A stretch of 64,000 nucleotides of DNA from NCBI RefSeq assembly GCF_019039055.1, contig NZ_JAHOPB010000001.1, forward strand, positions 930,001-994,000, in the 5' to 3' direction. Shown here one piece after another: positions 50,250 to 57,946 of this stretch. The translations under genes and the position numbers were made by a program. Position 1 is the first letter of the stretch. The number at the start of each line of letters is the position of its first letter. The DNA is from Reyranella humidisoli. Its GTDB lineage: Bacteria > Pseudomonadota > Alphaproteobacteria > Reyranellales > Reyranellaceae. The notes under the pieces were generated by a model. It had not been told where the DNA came from. It worked only from the letters and a program-made list of their open reading frames with translations, and did not search any database.

Positions 50250-51248
50250 TCAGCCGTCCACCTTGGCGCCGCTCGCCTTGACAATGGGCGCCCACACCGC
50301 GATCTCGCTCACGATGCGGTCCTGCAGGCCCTTGGGCGACATTGGCCACGGGTCGGTGCCGAGGGCGGCGAACTTGGCCTTCACGCCGGCATCCTCGAGC
50401 GCCTTGATGCCGGCGGCCGAAAGCTTGTCGACGATAGGTTGCGGCACGCCCGCCGGGCCGCCGAAGCCCATCCAGACTTCCACGACGTAGTTCGGCACGA
50501 ATTCGATGATCGCTGGCACGTCGGGCGCGGCCTTGTTGCGCTCGCGGCTGGTGACGCCCAGCGCCCGCAGCTTGCCGGCCTGCACATGCGGGAAGCAGCT
50601 CGGCATGTTGTCGAACATGATGTGGACGTTGCCCGCGATCAGGTCCTGTACCGCGCCGGCGCTGCCCTTGTAGGGGACATGCAGCATGTCGGTTCCGGTG
50701 AGCTGCTTGAACATCTCGCCGGCGAGATGAATCGTGGTGCCCGAACCTGACGAGGCCATGTTGTACTTGCCCGGGTTGGCCTTCAGCAGCGCGATCAGTT
50801 CCGGCACGGTCTTGGCCGGCACGCTGGGATGGACCACCAGCATGTTCGGCCACACCGACATGCCGGCCATCGGCGAGAAATCCTTGGCCGAATCGTAGGG
50901 CAGCTTGGCGTAGAGCGCCGGCGCCATGCAGAACATGGAGATGGTGACGAGGCCGATCGTGTAGCCGTCGGGGGCTGCCTTGGCGATCGCGTCGGTGCCG
51001 ATGGTGCCGCCGCCACCCGCCTTGTTGTCGATCAGAACCTGCTGGCCGAGGATCTCGGACACCTTGGCCATTACGATGCGCGAGATGTTGTCGGTCGCGC
51101 CGGCCGGCGTATAGGGCACGATGAACTTGATCGGCTTGCTGGGGAACGCGTCCTGCGCACGCGCGAGGCCGGGCGCGACGAGGGGCGCGGCAAGGGTCGC
51201 GGCGGCGCCGGCCAGCACGGCACGACGGGTAGGCTTGAACTCGAACAT
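50250..51248 (-). CDS. Bug-family tripartite tricarboxylate transporter substrate-binding protein
   Basis: A 332-residue periplasmic binding protein. The N-terminus carries a Tat signal (PTRRAVLAGAAATLAAPLVAPGLARAQ). The Bug family pattern follows: FPSKPIKFIVPYTPAGATDNISR near residues 35-57 and a LVIDNKAGGGGTIGTDAIAKA-like segment. No TctA/TctB partners are in the window, as is usual for the numerous orphan Bug proteins of these bacteria. Ligand unknown (C4/C6 carboxylates or aromatic acids are possible). Confidence 0.93.
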   Translation of the reverse strand: MFEFKPTRRAVLAGAAATLAAPLVAPGLARAQDAFPSKPIKFIVPYTPAGATDNISRIVMAKVSEILGQQVLIDNKAGGGGTIGTDAIAKAAPDGYTIGLVTISMFCMAPALYAKLPYDSAKDFSPMAGMSVWPNMLVVHPSVPAKTVPELIALLKANPGKYNMASSGSGTTIHLAGEMFKQLTGTDMLHVPYKGSAGAVQDLIAGNVHIMFDNMPSCFPHVQAGKLRALGVTSRERNKAAPDVPAIIEFVPNYVVEVWMGFGGPAGVPQPIVDKLSAAGIKALEDAGVKAKFAALGTDPWPMSPKGLQDRIVSEIAVWAPIVKASGAKVDG

Positions 51249-51332
51249 TGCTCCTCCACGCTACTCTTCTTGATCTATGGCGCGGACGCTAACAGCCCCT
51301 CCGGCAGGCGTCACGCGACGCCGCATCCTCCC

Positions 51333-51365
51333 CTCGCGCTGCGGCCTTCGAGGTCGCTCAGCGGG
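51333..51365. repeat. 33-bp direct repeat, left copy (putative island attachment site)
   Basis: The 33 bases from 51333 are identical to those at 56382-56414. The sequence on both sides differs. The right copy covers the stop codon of the adenylate cyclase gene, so the repeat marks the ends of the foreign segment. Confidence 0.85.
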
Positions 51366-51464
51366 CCGCAACCTCAAAGCAGGCCCGATAGACGCCCCTA
51401 TTGATTCGACGCCGCCCAGCAGATGGATCGCGCCGACGGGGTGGAAGCGTTTGCTGTCGCCAGC
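51366..51464 (-). pseudogene. Decayed 3' end fragment of an adenylate/guanylate cyclase-like gene
   Basis: Read on the minus strand this 99-bp stretch encodes AGDSKRFHPVGAIHLLGG, which aligns with AGDSKHFRPVGAVQVPGR near the C-terminus of the intact cyclase at 56407. The distance from the AGDSK codons to the 33-bp repeat is 99 bases here and 100 in the intact gene, so the copy has lost one base and its frame is broken before the stop. Nucleotides are clearly diverged (about 23 of 30 match in the best part), unlike the perfect 33-bp repeat next to it. It is a displaced or element-borne gene end. Confidence 0.7.
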
Positions 51465-51579
51465 ACAAATTCGCCAAGATCGCGTTCGAGATAGTCTCTA
51501 GCGCAGGTCAGCAGCAGGACCGGCAGCATTCAATCGACCATCTCAACGTCGATGCCCGGGGTGGCAACCGTTAGTAGCA

Positions 51580-51607
51580 TTGTAATGTGAACCATTTCGA
51601 ATAGACT
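51580..51607 (+). promoter_or_regulatory. Possible sigma70-type promoter of the island operon
   Basis: TTGTAA at 51580-51585 and TAGACT at 51602-51607 are separated by 16 bases and would start transcription about 15-20 bases before the ATG at 51633. The match is partial, and AT-rich DNA gives such boxes often. Confidence 0.3.
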
Positions 51608-51632
51608 TCAGCGGCACAATCAGGTCGAAGAT

Positions 51633-54600
51633 ATGCCGTCAGATAATGATATGTCTTTTCAAGACTACTTGAGTAGGCGCCGATTGGCCGCTTGGCTCGC
51701 AGCTGATTGCGAAGACAGCACAATTATTCGCGTCTTGAGATTGCCCTGGCTAGCCATTTGGAGCGAAGTTGAGAATGATAGACTATCGAAGATTTTGGCA
51801 TCGCTTGACGATATCCCTGCAGTAGTGGTTCACGCCCTATCTGATGTTCCACCGACGACAAGAGGGCGCGGGATTACCTATATTTTCGATACCTCCATTA
51901 GTACCGGAGCGGCCCACTCGGCGATTCTACGAAAGAGACGTCATGCCGAAGAGCTGGAAAATAAAGTAGAGGGCTACGAGGGAGTAGTCATCGCAGTTGG
52001 CAGTGGCGAACGCCTTCAAAGATGGCATGAAATTCTCAGTGCTCTAGCGCCTGAAGCGAAATTAATCGTCGCACCACCAACAGGCAGTGGTCCAGGACCT
52101 TCGCTCGAGGGCGCTACGCCGTGGGACGACTCGGCGAATCAATTGCTGGATGCGATTTCGTCTTATTATGTGGAGCTCGGAAAAGAAGACGTCCTAGATC
52201 TCAAAGATGCTTCAGGTATCTCTCCCGACGGCATACGAGTTGAGGCGATTGCGGACAGCTGGGAGTTGATGACGCGTGGCTATGTGCAAGCACCCGCTCA
52301 AGTCCTACAGGCAGATTTCGACGCATTTCTCTCCGGTGACGCTGTATGGCCAGCGCTGCGCGCCGGTGCCGCGTGTAGTCGAGGCAGCGTATGCTCTGTT
52401 TTCGGCAACGGCCGACGCCACAAAGAGCAACTTGTTGACCCAATAGACTTTGTTCGCGATCGAATTAGAAACCTCGATCAAAGTGATATAGATCCGCTCG
52501 ATTCGATCGAGCACATTCTCTTGTTTGCAGAAGCCGGTAGCGGCTGCACAACTACCTTGCGTCAAATTGCGCTCGCGGTAGCCCGAGATGGCTATCCAAC
52601 GATGATTACCCGGCCTGATCCTAAAGAACTCTCAATCGAATCCTTGCAGCACTTGATTATTGACATTCAGGAAAAATGGGCAGCGGCACGGACGGGTAGA
52701 GGGTCAGGTTCGGGGTCATTACCCTTTTGCCTAATTCTCGATTCCGATGCTGAATTGCCGGCAAGATTCTCCAGGTTACTGCGGGGGCAGCTCGCAGACA
52801 TCAACCGCAAGGTGCTCGTTGTTAGAGCGCTTAGAAGATCTGAAAGTGAACTCGATAATTCCGCAGGTGTTCTTAGGCTAAGGGCAGATACAGATGAAGC
52901 AGAAGTACTCAAGATAGGGGCACATCTAAGAGATTTCTGTGCTTCTAATGGTTTGCAAGCGATTCCAACAGACGATGAATGGAAGGCCTACTACGAGGGC
53001 TTTGGACGACTTCGTAGGCATTCGTCAGATCACAAATCGGCAGGTGTTGTTACACCACCACTTTTCTTGGTTGGCCTCTATCCCTTCGTAAAGGATCGGG
53101 TGCGTGACGAGCGTAGCCTTGAACGATATTTATTCCGGCGATGGTCAGAAATTTCAACGGAAAGTGGTCGCCTGTTGGTCCGAATTCTGGCAACCGCTGG
53201 CGCATATGGCCTATCTGTACCGCTCGAATCGCTATTGCGAGAGCAGTCTCTGGAAGAGCCACTATTTGGGCGAGTATCGATAGCGGATCAACGGCTCCTT
53301 GACTCCTTCTTTCGGTGGAATCGCCTCGGTTGGGAAAGGGTCAACTGGGGAGTTCATATTCGTCATCAGGCCATCGGCCTTTTGCTAATGCGCATTATAG
53401 ATCCGTTAGAAGGGGAAGCCCCATTCGCAGGCCTATTACCGACTTTAAGTCGGCTGGCAGGAAGCGAGGCAGATCGCTGGTTTGCCGAGCAGATCGCTTA
53501 CGTAATCGGCCGCCGCTTTCAAAGCGGCTCCCGCTCATTTTCGCTAGATGTGGACACCCAGATCCAACGGGCCGCTCGCGAAATTTTCAGCGCCATCCCA
53601 AGAGAAATCGAAGAGAATAGTCGGACCATCTGTCATCATCGAGCACGCTTTTACGTGCATGTGTTACATGCGTGCGTAGAAGCTATAGAGAATCCAGAAC
53701 AAACGCGTGTACCGATCGAAGCATGCTTCGAACTAGCAGATAGTTCAATTTCTGAAGCGTCTCGACTTCTTGTTGCCGCTGCGAAAATCCCCGATCAGCA
53801 CGAAAAACTAAGTCATGTATTCAATACACTCTCGGCAGGTTTAGCACAGTTCGCCCAAGCATGTTCTTTGCGCGGAAAGGTGGACCGAGCCGGTATCCTA
53901 TTTAAGGAGTCGTTAGATAGAGCAAGCGAAGCAATAGAGCGTGACCCCGCTAATGGCCACGCTCTCTTCAACTATGTCGGGACGGCGCTACGAGTCCTGG
54001 AGAAGGGCATTCTTGAGGATCTTGGTGACGCAATTGCAACCTTCGAGCGTGCGGAGGACAGACTCGAAGATTTGATCAATTTGAATAGCGAGCGTCGCTG
54101 GAACAACACCGACGAAGAAAGTGCCGATTTCCAAATCGCGCAGCTTGCGGCGCGGCTAATTGAAGTAGCCAAGAAGCTAAGTACAGGCAATCGCGTACTA
54201 CTCGATCAACACACCATGATCGTTGTGTCAGCGCTCTTGAAGATCCGAATGACTTGCCGTACTTCGCCACTAAAAGAGGCCTTCCTAGATCCACAAAAAG
54301 CGAAGGCCTTGCGTGAGGTTCGCAAGATGCTCGAAGGAATTGCGAATCCATCTTCTGCAACTTCACTCTGTATTTATAAGCTTATGCTTGGCGACCCAAT
54401 CGGTCGCATAGAGTTCGAGCGACGATTGGAAGTGTTAGACTCTATTCGAACTCAGAACTCTGCTCAGTATGAACCATACAGACATGACCATGCTGCCTTG
54501 TTGTGTCAGTTAGGGCATTTTGAAGCCGCAGCCAGTATTTTCCGCGCGATCTCCAACTCGAGAATCGCGGACCCGGATAGCTGGTTCTGGATTAACGAAC

Positions 54601-54860
54601 GCGTCTTGCTAGATGTATCGGGCGTCCCTACACCCAAGTCATTCGTAGTACGGGTTACAGACGAGCACGAAGGCTGGTCAGTGATCAAGAACACAGGCAT
54701 CCGGGTTAAATTCCAACCACGACAATTTGGAGACATCAAGAACGGCCAATATCTTCCTGTGTATCTGCGCATTCGTTTGCTGGGATTGCAGGGCGTGACG
54801 AGGCGCTTCGCCGATCACGACTTACAAACAATGGGACTAGGCTCGCCTCAAAATGGCTAG
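51633..54860 (+). CDS. Large STAND-like NTPase with SIR2-like N-terminal region and TPR-like C-terminal part (putative conflict/defence sensor)
   Basis: A 1075-residue protein encoded in AT-rich sequence unlike its flanks. Residues about 10-190 have a Rossmann-like alternation of strands and helices; VLRLPWLAIW (34-43) resembles the LPWxxIxTTNYD entry of SIR2-like domains, but the catalytic TTNYD is replaced by SEVEND. Residues about 290-420 form a P-loop NTPase: Walker A-like AEAGSGCT at 299-306, where Cys305 stands in for the usual Lys, and Walker B-like CLILDSD at 366-372. A helical middle part follows, then TPR-like helix pairs (about 725-815) and a beta-rich C-terminal end (about 1003-1060). 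This is the plan of STAND NTPases that sense phage or stress. The start is the first ATG; Shine-Dalgarno is weak. The gene overlaps the next by eight bases. Family names are from pattern recognition only. Confidence 0.65.
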   Translation: MPSDNDMSFQDYLSRRRLAAWLAADCEDSTIIRVLRLPWLAIWSEVENDRLSKILASLDDIPAVVVHALSDVPPTTRGRGITYIFDTSISTGAAHSAILRKRRHAEELENKVEGYEGVVIAVGSGERLQRWHEILSALAPEAKLIVAPPTGSGPGPSLEGATPWDDSANQLLDAISSYYVELGKEDVLDLKDASGISPDGIRVEAIADSWELMTRGYVQAPAQVLQADFDAFLSGDAVWPALRAGAACSRGSVCSVFGNGRRHKEQLVDPIDFVRDRIRNLDQSDIDPLDSIEHILLFAEAGSGCTTTLRQIALAVARDGYPTMITRPDPKELSIESLQHLIIDIQEKWAAARTGRGSGSGSLPFCLILDSDAELPARFSRLLRGQLADINRKVLVVRALRRSESELDNSAGVLRLRADTDEAEVLKIGAHLRDFCASNGLQAIPTDDEWKAYYEGFGRLRRHSSDHKSAGVVTPPLFLVGLYPFVKDRVRDERSLERYLFRRWSEISTESGRLLVRILATAGAYGLSVPLESLLREQSLEEPLFGRVSIADQRLLDSFFRWNRLGWERVNWGVHIRHQAIGLLLMRIIDPLEGEAPFAGLLPTLSRLAGSEADRWFAEQIAYVIGRRFQSGSRSFSLDVDTQIQRAAREIFSAIPREIEENSRTICHHRARFYVHVLHACVEAIENPEQTRVPIEACFELADSSISEASRLLVAAAKIPDQHEKLSHVFNTLSAGLAQFAQACSLRGKVDRAGILFKESLDRASEAIERDPANGHALFNYVGTALRVLEKGILEDLGDAIATFERAEDRLEDLINLNSERRWNNTDEESADFQIAQLAARLIEVAKKLSTGNRVLLDQHTMIVVSALLKIRMTCRTSPLKEAFLDPQKAKALREVRKMLEGIANPSSATSLCIYKLMLGDPIGRIEFERRLEVLDSIRTQNSAQYEPYRHDHAALLCQLGHFEAAASIFRAISNSRIADPDSWFWINERVLLDVSGVPTPKSFVVRVTDEHEGWSVIKNTGIRVKFQPRQFGDIKNGQYLPVYLRIRLLGLQGVTRRFADHDLQTMGLGSPQNG

Positions 54861-56244
54861 AGCCCTTACATATATTGAAGGAAAGCGAATTTTCTTTCGC
54901 TTCCTAGCAGAAGAGCTACTGGTTGAAATTCAGCGAGATTCCGCCATTCAGCTTATCTTGCCGCCCGGATCAACTCCGCCCACCGATGATTGTTACGACT
55001 TGGCGACGGCGATCGCGACGCGGATAGACGCTAGTGAACGCGCCGCTCAAATCATTAAAGTCAACAACGTAACGGCTCAATCTGTTTTAGAAGGGCCGTG
55101 GATTGTGGAATGCCGAGGCGTCGCTGCAGACGCAGCCTTTCTCAATATGCCGGCCTATCTTTCAAGAAGACCGGACATTGTCTTTCTGGTCGACGAACCT
55201 GTTGCTACTCTTGATTGCCGACGACTCGTCTTTGACGTGAATTTGAAATCAGTTCTCACCGCTGCAACAAACTCATTCACGGAGCTAGCGCGTCTTGCGG
55301 ACTATCATGGACCTGGCATTGATATGGTCGCGCGATTCCTTGTTCGCGGCCTATCAGGTGTGCAAGCTGACTTCTCCTTGCTACAAGATCAGCAACAGAC
55401 TCGTGCGCTAACCAATAGTGAAATAGAGCGATTCTGCAAAAGCATTAGCCAACTCTGGACCTATGTTGATGAACCGGTTCGACCGGAAAGGATTGAAAAG
55501 TGGGTCTCCCAATTCAAGAAGTATGGCGTCGAACGCGAAGCGCTTCTGGTACTCCAGTATCTGAACCGAATTGGATACATCACGAAAGGAGAGATATCGA
55601 ATTACATCTCCCATACTTTGGAAGCTCTTAGAGCAAGGAATAAAAGCAAGACGGTAAGGGTAACCACGATTCAAGCTGGCGGGAAAAGTGAAGGAGCACT
55701 TCTTTACGAGATCCGCAATTTGAAGCCGACGCCTGTCCCCCTGAACGATGTAACGTTCGGAAAAGTGACTGCAGATGTTGTATTATGCGTTGATGATGTC
55801 ATTGGCAGCGGTGGCACGATTGTGAAGTCCCTGTTTGAAAATAAAGGGACAGTTGATTCTCATCGTTTCTTGGAATGGTTGAAGTCACCAGCAAATTCTC
55901 TTGTCGTTGTTTCAGCGCTAGCTAGCAAGAGTGGAATAGACCGGATAGTTGGCGATCCGCGAGGCATAGGTAAAATTTCCGTAGAAGCAACGCGCGTGCT
56001 CGGACCCACCGAAAGTATTTTTGGCGACAACAGTTCAATAATTTCCGACCCAGTTCGTCGCGAACTGTTTCAAGCTGTTTGCACGATCATTGGGAAGAAA
56101 CTTTATCCCAAACACCCACTTGGGTGGAATGATTGCCAATGGTGCATCGCAACCAACTACAATGTGCCAAATTGCTCATTGCCCATCATTTGGGCTTCGG
56201 GAAGTGAGATCAATCCGTGGGAACCTTTACTTCCTCGTCGCTAG
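54853..56244 (+). CDS. Phosphoribosyltransferase-fold protein of the conflict-system type
   Basis: A 463-residue protein. The PRPP-binding loop VVLCVDDVIGSGGTI is at residues 309-323, the type I PRTase signature, preceded by a helical section (about 190-260) and followed by TPR-free C-terminal sequence with HPLGWNDCQWCIATNYNVPNC and LPIIW, features I associate with PRTase domains of predicted prokaryotic conflict systems. The N-terminal 190 residues include strands (RPDIVFLVDEP) and have no family I recognise. It overlaps the NTPase gene by eight bases, so the two are translationally coupled and probably act together. No purine- or pyrimidine-salvage partner is nearby. It could release or transfer a phosphoribosyl group as an effector; this is inference. 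Confidence 0.72.
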   Translation: MARALTYIEGKRIFFRFLAEELLVEIQRDSAIQLILPPGSTPPTDDCYDLATAIATRIDASERAAQIIKVNNVTAQSVLEGPWIVECRGVAADAAFLNMPAYLSRRPDIVFLVDEPVATLDCRRLVFDVNLKSVLTAATNSFTELARLADYHGPGIDMVARFLVRGLSGVQADFSLLQDQQQTRALTNSEIERFCKSISQLWTYVDEPVRPERIEKWVSQFKKYGVEREALLVLQYLNRIGYITKGEISNYISHTLEALRARNKSKTVRVTTIQAGGKSEGALLYEIRNLKPTPVPLNDVTFGKVTADVVLCVDDVIGSGGTIVKSLFENKGTVDSHRFLEWLKSPANSLVVVSALASKSGIDRIVGDPRGIGKISVEATRVLGPTESIFGDNSSIISDPVRRELFQAVCTIIGKKLYPKHPLGWNDCQWCIATNYNVPNCSLPIIWASGSEINPWEPLLPRR

Positions 56245-56381
56245 TTTACTCGCCGCTATAACAAAGGCATTCCGAGCTGACGTTCCTGGCTTTGTTACCG
56301 CAGCCAACATGGATACTTCGGTTGCCAGCGATAGGTAGAATGCAATTCACCGGTTGAGATATTGAGCAAACTCGGACACAG

Positions 56382-56414
56382 CTCGCGCTGCGGCCTTCGA
56401 GGTCGCTCAGCGGG
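56382..56414. repeat. 33-bp direct repeat, right copy, covering the cyclase stop codon
   Basis: Identical to 51333-51365. The complement reads into the last two codons and the TGA (56409-56407) of the adenylate cyclase gene and 25 bases beyond it. Integrative elements often target 3' ends of genes in this way. The 137 bp between the island's second gene and this copy (56245-56381) hold no gene that I can see. Confidence 0.85.
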
Positions 56415-57786
56415 TGGCCCTCCCGGAAACCGGTACGACGAACACCTCGACCGGCTCGCCCCGGCCGGGGACCTGCACGGCCCCCACCGGGCGAAAGTGC
56501 TTGCTGTCGCCTGCCGTGAAACCTCCCGAATTGACGGCGGCGGCCAGCGTCTCGGCGCTGGCGACGATCGAGGCGTCGTGGGCACGCGCCAGATGTTCCA
56601 GGCGGCTCGCCACGTTCACCGTATCGCCGACGGCGCTGTACTCGAGTCGGTTGCGGCTGCCGATGGCACCCATCAGCACGGGGCCCACATGGACACCGAC
56701 GGCAATGCGCACGGCAGGCAGGCCGCGCGTGCGGCGGCCGCGGTTCCAGTCCTCGACCGACCGCACCATGTCGAGCGCACAGCGCAGCGCGCGGGTCTCG
56801 TCGTCGGGCTGCGCGTCGGGCGTCCCGAAGGTCGCCATCACGCCGTCGCCGATGAATTTGTCGAGCGTGCCGCCGTGGCCGAAGATGCACTCCGCCATGC
56901 GCTCGTGGAAGACGCGCAGGAAGTCGATCGTCTGCTGCGGCGGCTGGCCTTCCATCAGGCGCGTGAATCCCACGACATCGACGAAGAGGACCGTGGCCTT
57001 GCTCTCGCGCGCGACCTCGAAGTCGTGCCGGCCGCCGGCGAGGCGATCGACCAGGTTCGGCGAGAAAAAGCGCGCGAGGTTGTTGCGCTCGCCCTCGGCC
57101 ATCAGCGTGCGCCCGAGATGCGCGCGCGCGCGCCAGACGGCGACGGCGATGAAGCCGGTGCACAGCGTCATGAAGATGAGCTGCTGGACGAGGAAGGCCT
57201 CGGGCGTAACGAACCCGGGACCGATCAACCGCGCGAAGATGGACCGCGCCACGGGCCAGAGCTCCGATACGCCGGGGAGGTCGATGCCAGACATCCGCGC
57301 CTGGTCGAGCGCGGTCCAGGCAAAGCTGCTCGCCAGGGCCACGAGCGACGCGGCGCCGGTCAGGATCACGGTGCGCACCGAGTAGCTGAGGGCGCTCGCG
57401 GTCAGGTAGATCACGAGATAAAGGAACAGCGAGCGCCGACCGAATACCTGTTCGAGCCACAGCCCGTTCTCCGCGCCGGGAATCGGCACGATGGTGCCGA
57501 TGGTGATGACCGTCACGTCGATGACAGTGACGGCGAGCTGCAGCGCCCGAGCGTGCGGCGAGGCACGGAAGGCATAGACCAGCCAGGCCGTCGCCATCAT
57601 CGTCACGCAGGCGCCGACACCGACGCCGACGCGCGCCGGCCCGGCGGCGAAAAGCAGCCATACGGCCACGGTACCGAGCGCGATCAGGCGGAAGCGGAAG
57701 GCAAAGGCCAAGCCTGCATGTTCTTCTTCCTCGAGACGAACACGCAGGCGCGCAGACGCGCCGTCTTGGGCAAGGGCTGATGACAT
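56407..57786 (-). CDS. Class III adenylate/guanylate cyclase with membrane domain
   Basis: A 459-residue membrane protein with about six hydrophobic segments in residues 25-225, then a HAMP-like linker (AEGERNNLARFFSPNLVDRL) and a class III cyclase catalytic domain. Metal-binding Asp residues are in VLFVDVVGFTRL and in LDKFIGDGVMATFG, and YSAVGDTVNVASRLE carries the transition-state Asn/Arg. It makes cAMP (or cGMP) from ATP/GTP. The start at 57786 (ATG) is preferred over a TTG at 57858. An 18-bp palindrome lies 54-71 bases upstream. Its 3' end is the site of the 33-bp repeat of the neighbouring island; the gene itself is intact. Confidence 0.9.
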   Translation of the reverse strand: MSSALAQDGASARLRVRLEEEEHAGLAFAFRFRLIALGTVAVWLLFAAGPARVGVGVGACVTMMATAWLVYAFRASPHARALQLAVTVIDVTVITIGTIVPIPGAENGLWLEQVFGRRSLFLYLVIYLTASALSYSVRTVILTGAASLVALASSFAWTALDQARMSGIDLPGVSELWPVARSIFARLIGPGFVTPEAFLVQQLIFMTLCTGFIAVAVWRARAHLGRTLMAEGERNNLARFFSPNLVDRLAGGRHDFEVARESKATVLFVDVVGFTRLMEGQPPQQTIDFLRVFHERMAECIFGHGGTLDKFIGDGVMATFGTPDAQPDDETRALRCALDMVRSVEDWNRGRRTRGLPAVRIAVGVHVGPVLMGAIGSRNRLEYSAVGDTVNVASRLEHLARAHDASIVASAETLAAAVNSGGFTAGDSKHFRPVGAVQVPGRGEPVEVFVVPVSGRATR

Positions 57787-57839
57787 GTCTCGTCCGCTTC
57801 GTGGGGGGCTGAACGGCTTACGCGCTCCGCGTGTGCGCG

Positions 57840-57857
57840 TGAACGAAGTTTCGTTCA
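57840..57857. promoter_or_regulatory. Palindrome upstream of the cyclase gene (candidate operator)
   Basis: TGAACGAAGTTTCGTTCA is a perfect 8-bp inverted repeat with a 2-base spacer. It lies in the gap between the cyclase start (57786) and the convergent-strand neighbour, just where an operator or promoter element for the cyclase gene would be. The regulator is not known. Confidence 0.45.
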
Positions 57858-57946
57858 AACAACCGTGAAAGCGGACCGAGAAATTCTCAGGCCTTGCCCG
57901 AGAACGACCACAATGACCTGTGCCGGATTACCGAGGGAGAGCCGAA

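Larger units (their letters stand above)
51249..51632. other. Left boundary region of the AT-rich island (384 bp without a gene)
   Basis: This gap holds the left 33-bp direct repeat (51333-51365), a decayed copy of a cyclase 3' end (51366-51464) and the upstream region of the island operon, where base composition drops from the host's high G+C. A 43-codon open frame on the minus strand (51398-51529) has no recognisable features. A possible promoter for the island is TTGTAA (51580-51585) and TAGACT (51602-51607), 16 bp apart; it is weak. Confidence 0.6.

Noticed and set aside
51398..51529. A 43-codon minus-strand gene at the left island boundary
   Set aside because: It overlaps the cyclase remnant in another frame, has no Shine-Dalgarno and no recognisable sequence.
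51633..54860. Annotating the island NTPase as an active SIR2 NADase
   Set aside because: Only the LPWxxIW entry and a Rossmann-like pattern are seen; the TTNYD-type residues are replaced, so an active SIR2 cannot be claimed.
57787..57858. TTG start at 57858 for the cyclase
   Set aside because: It is a TTG without Shine-Dalgarno inside the palindrome; the ATG at 57786 gives a normal start before the first hydrophobic segments.
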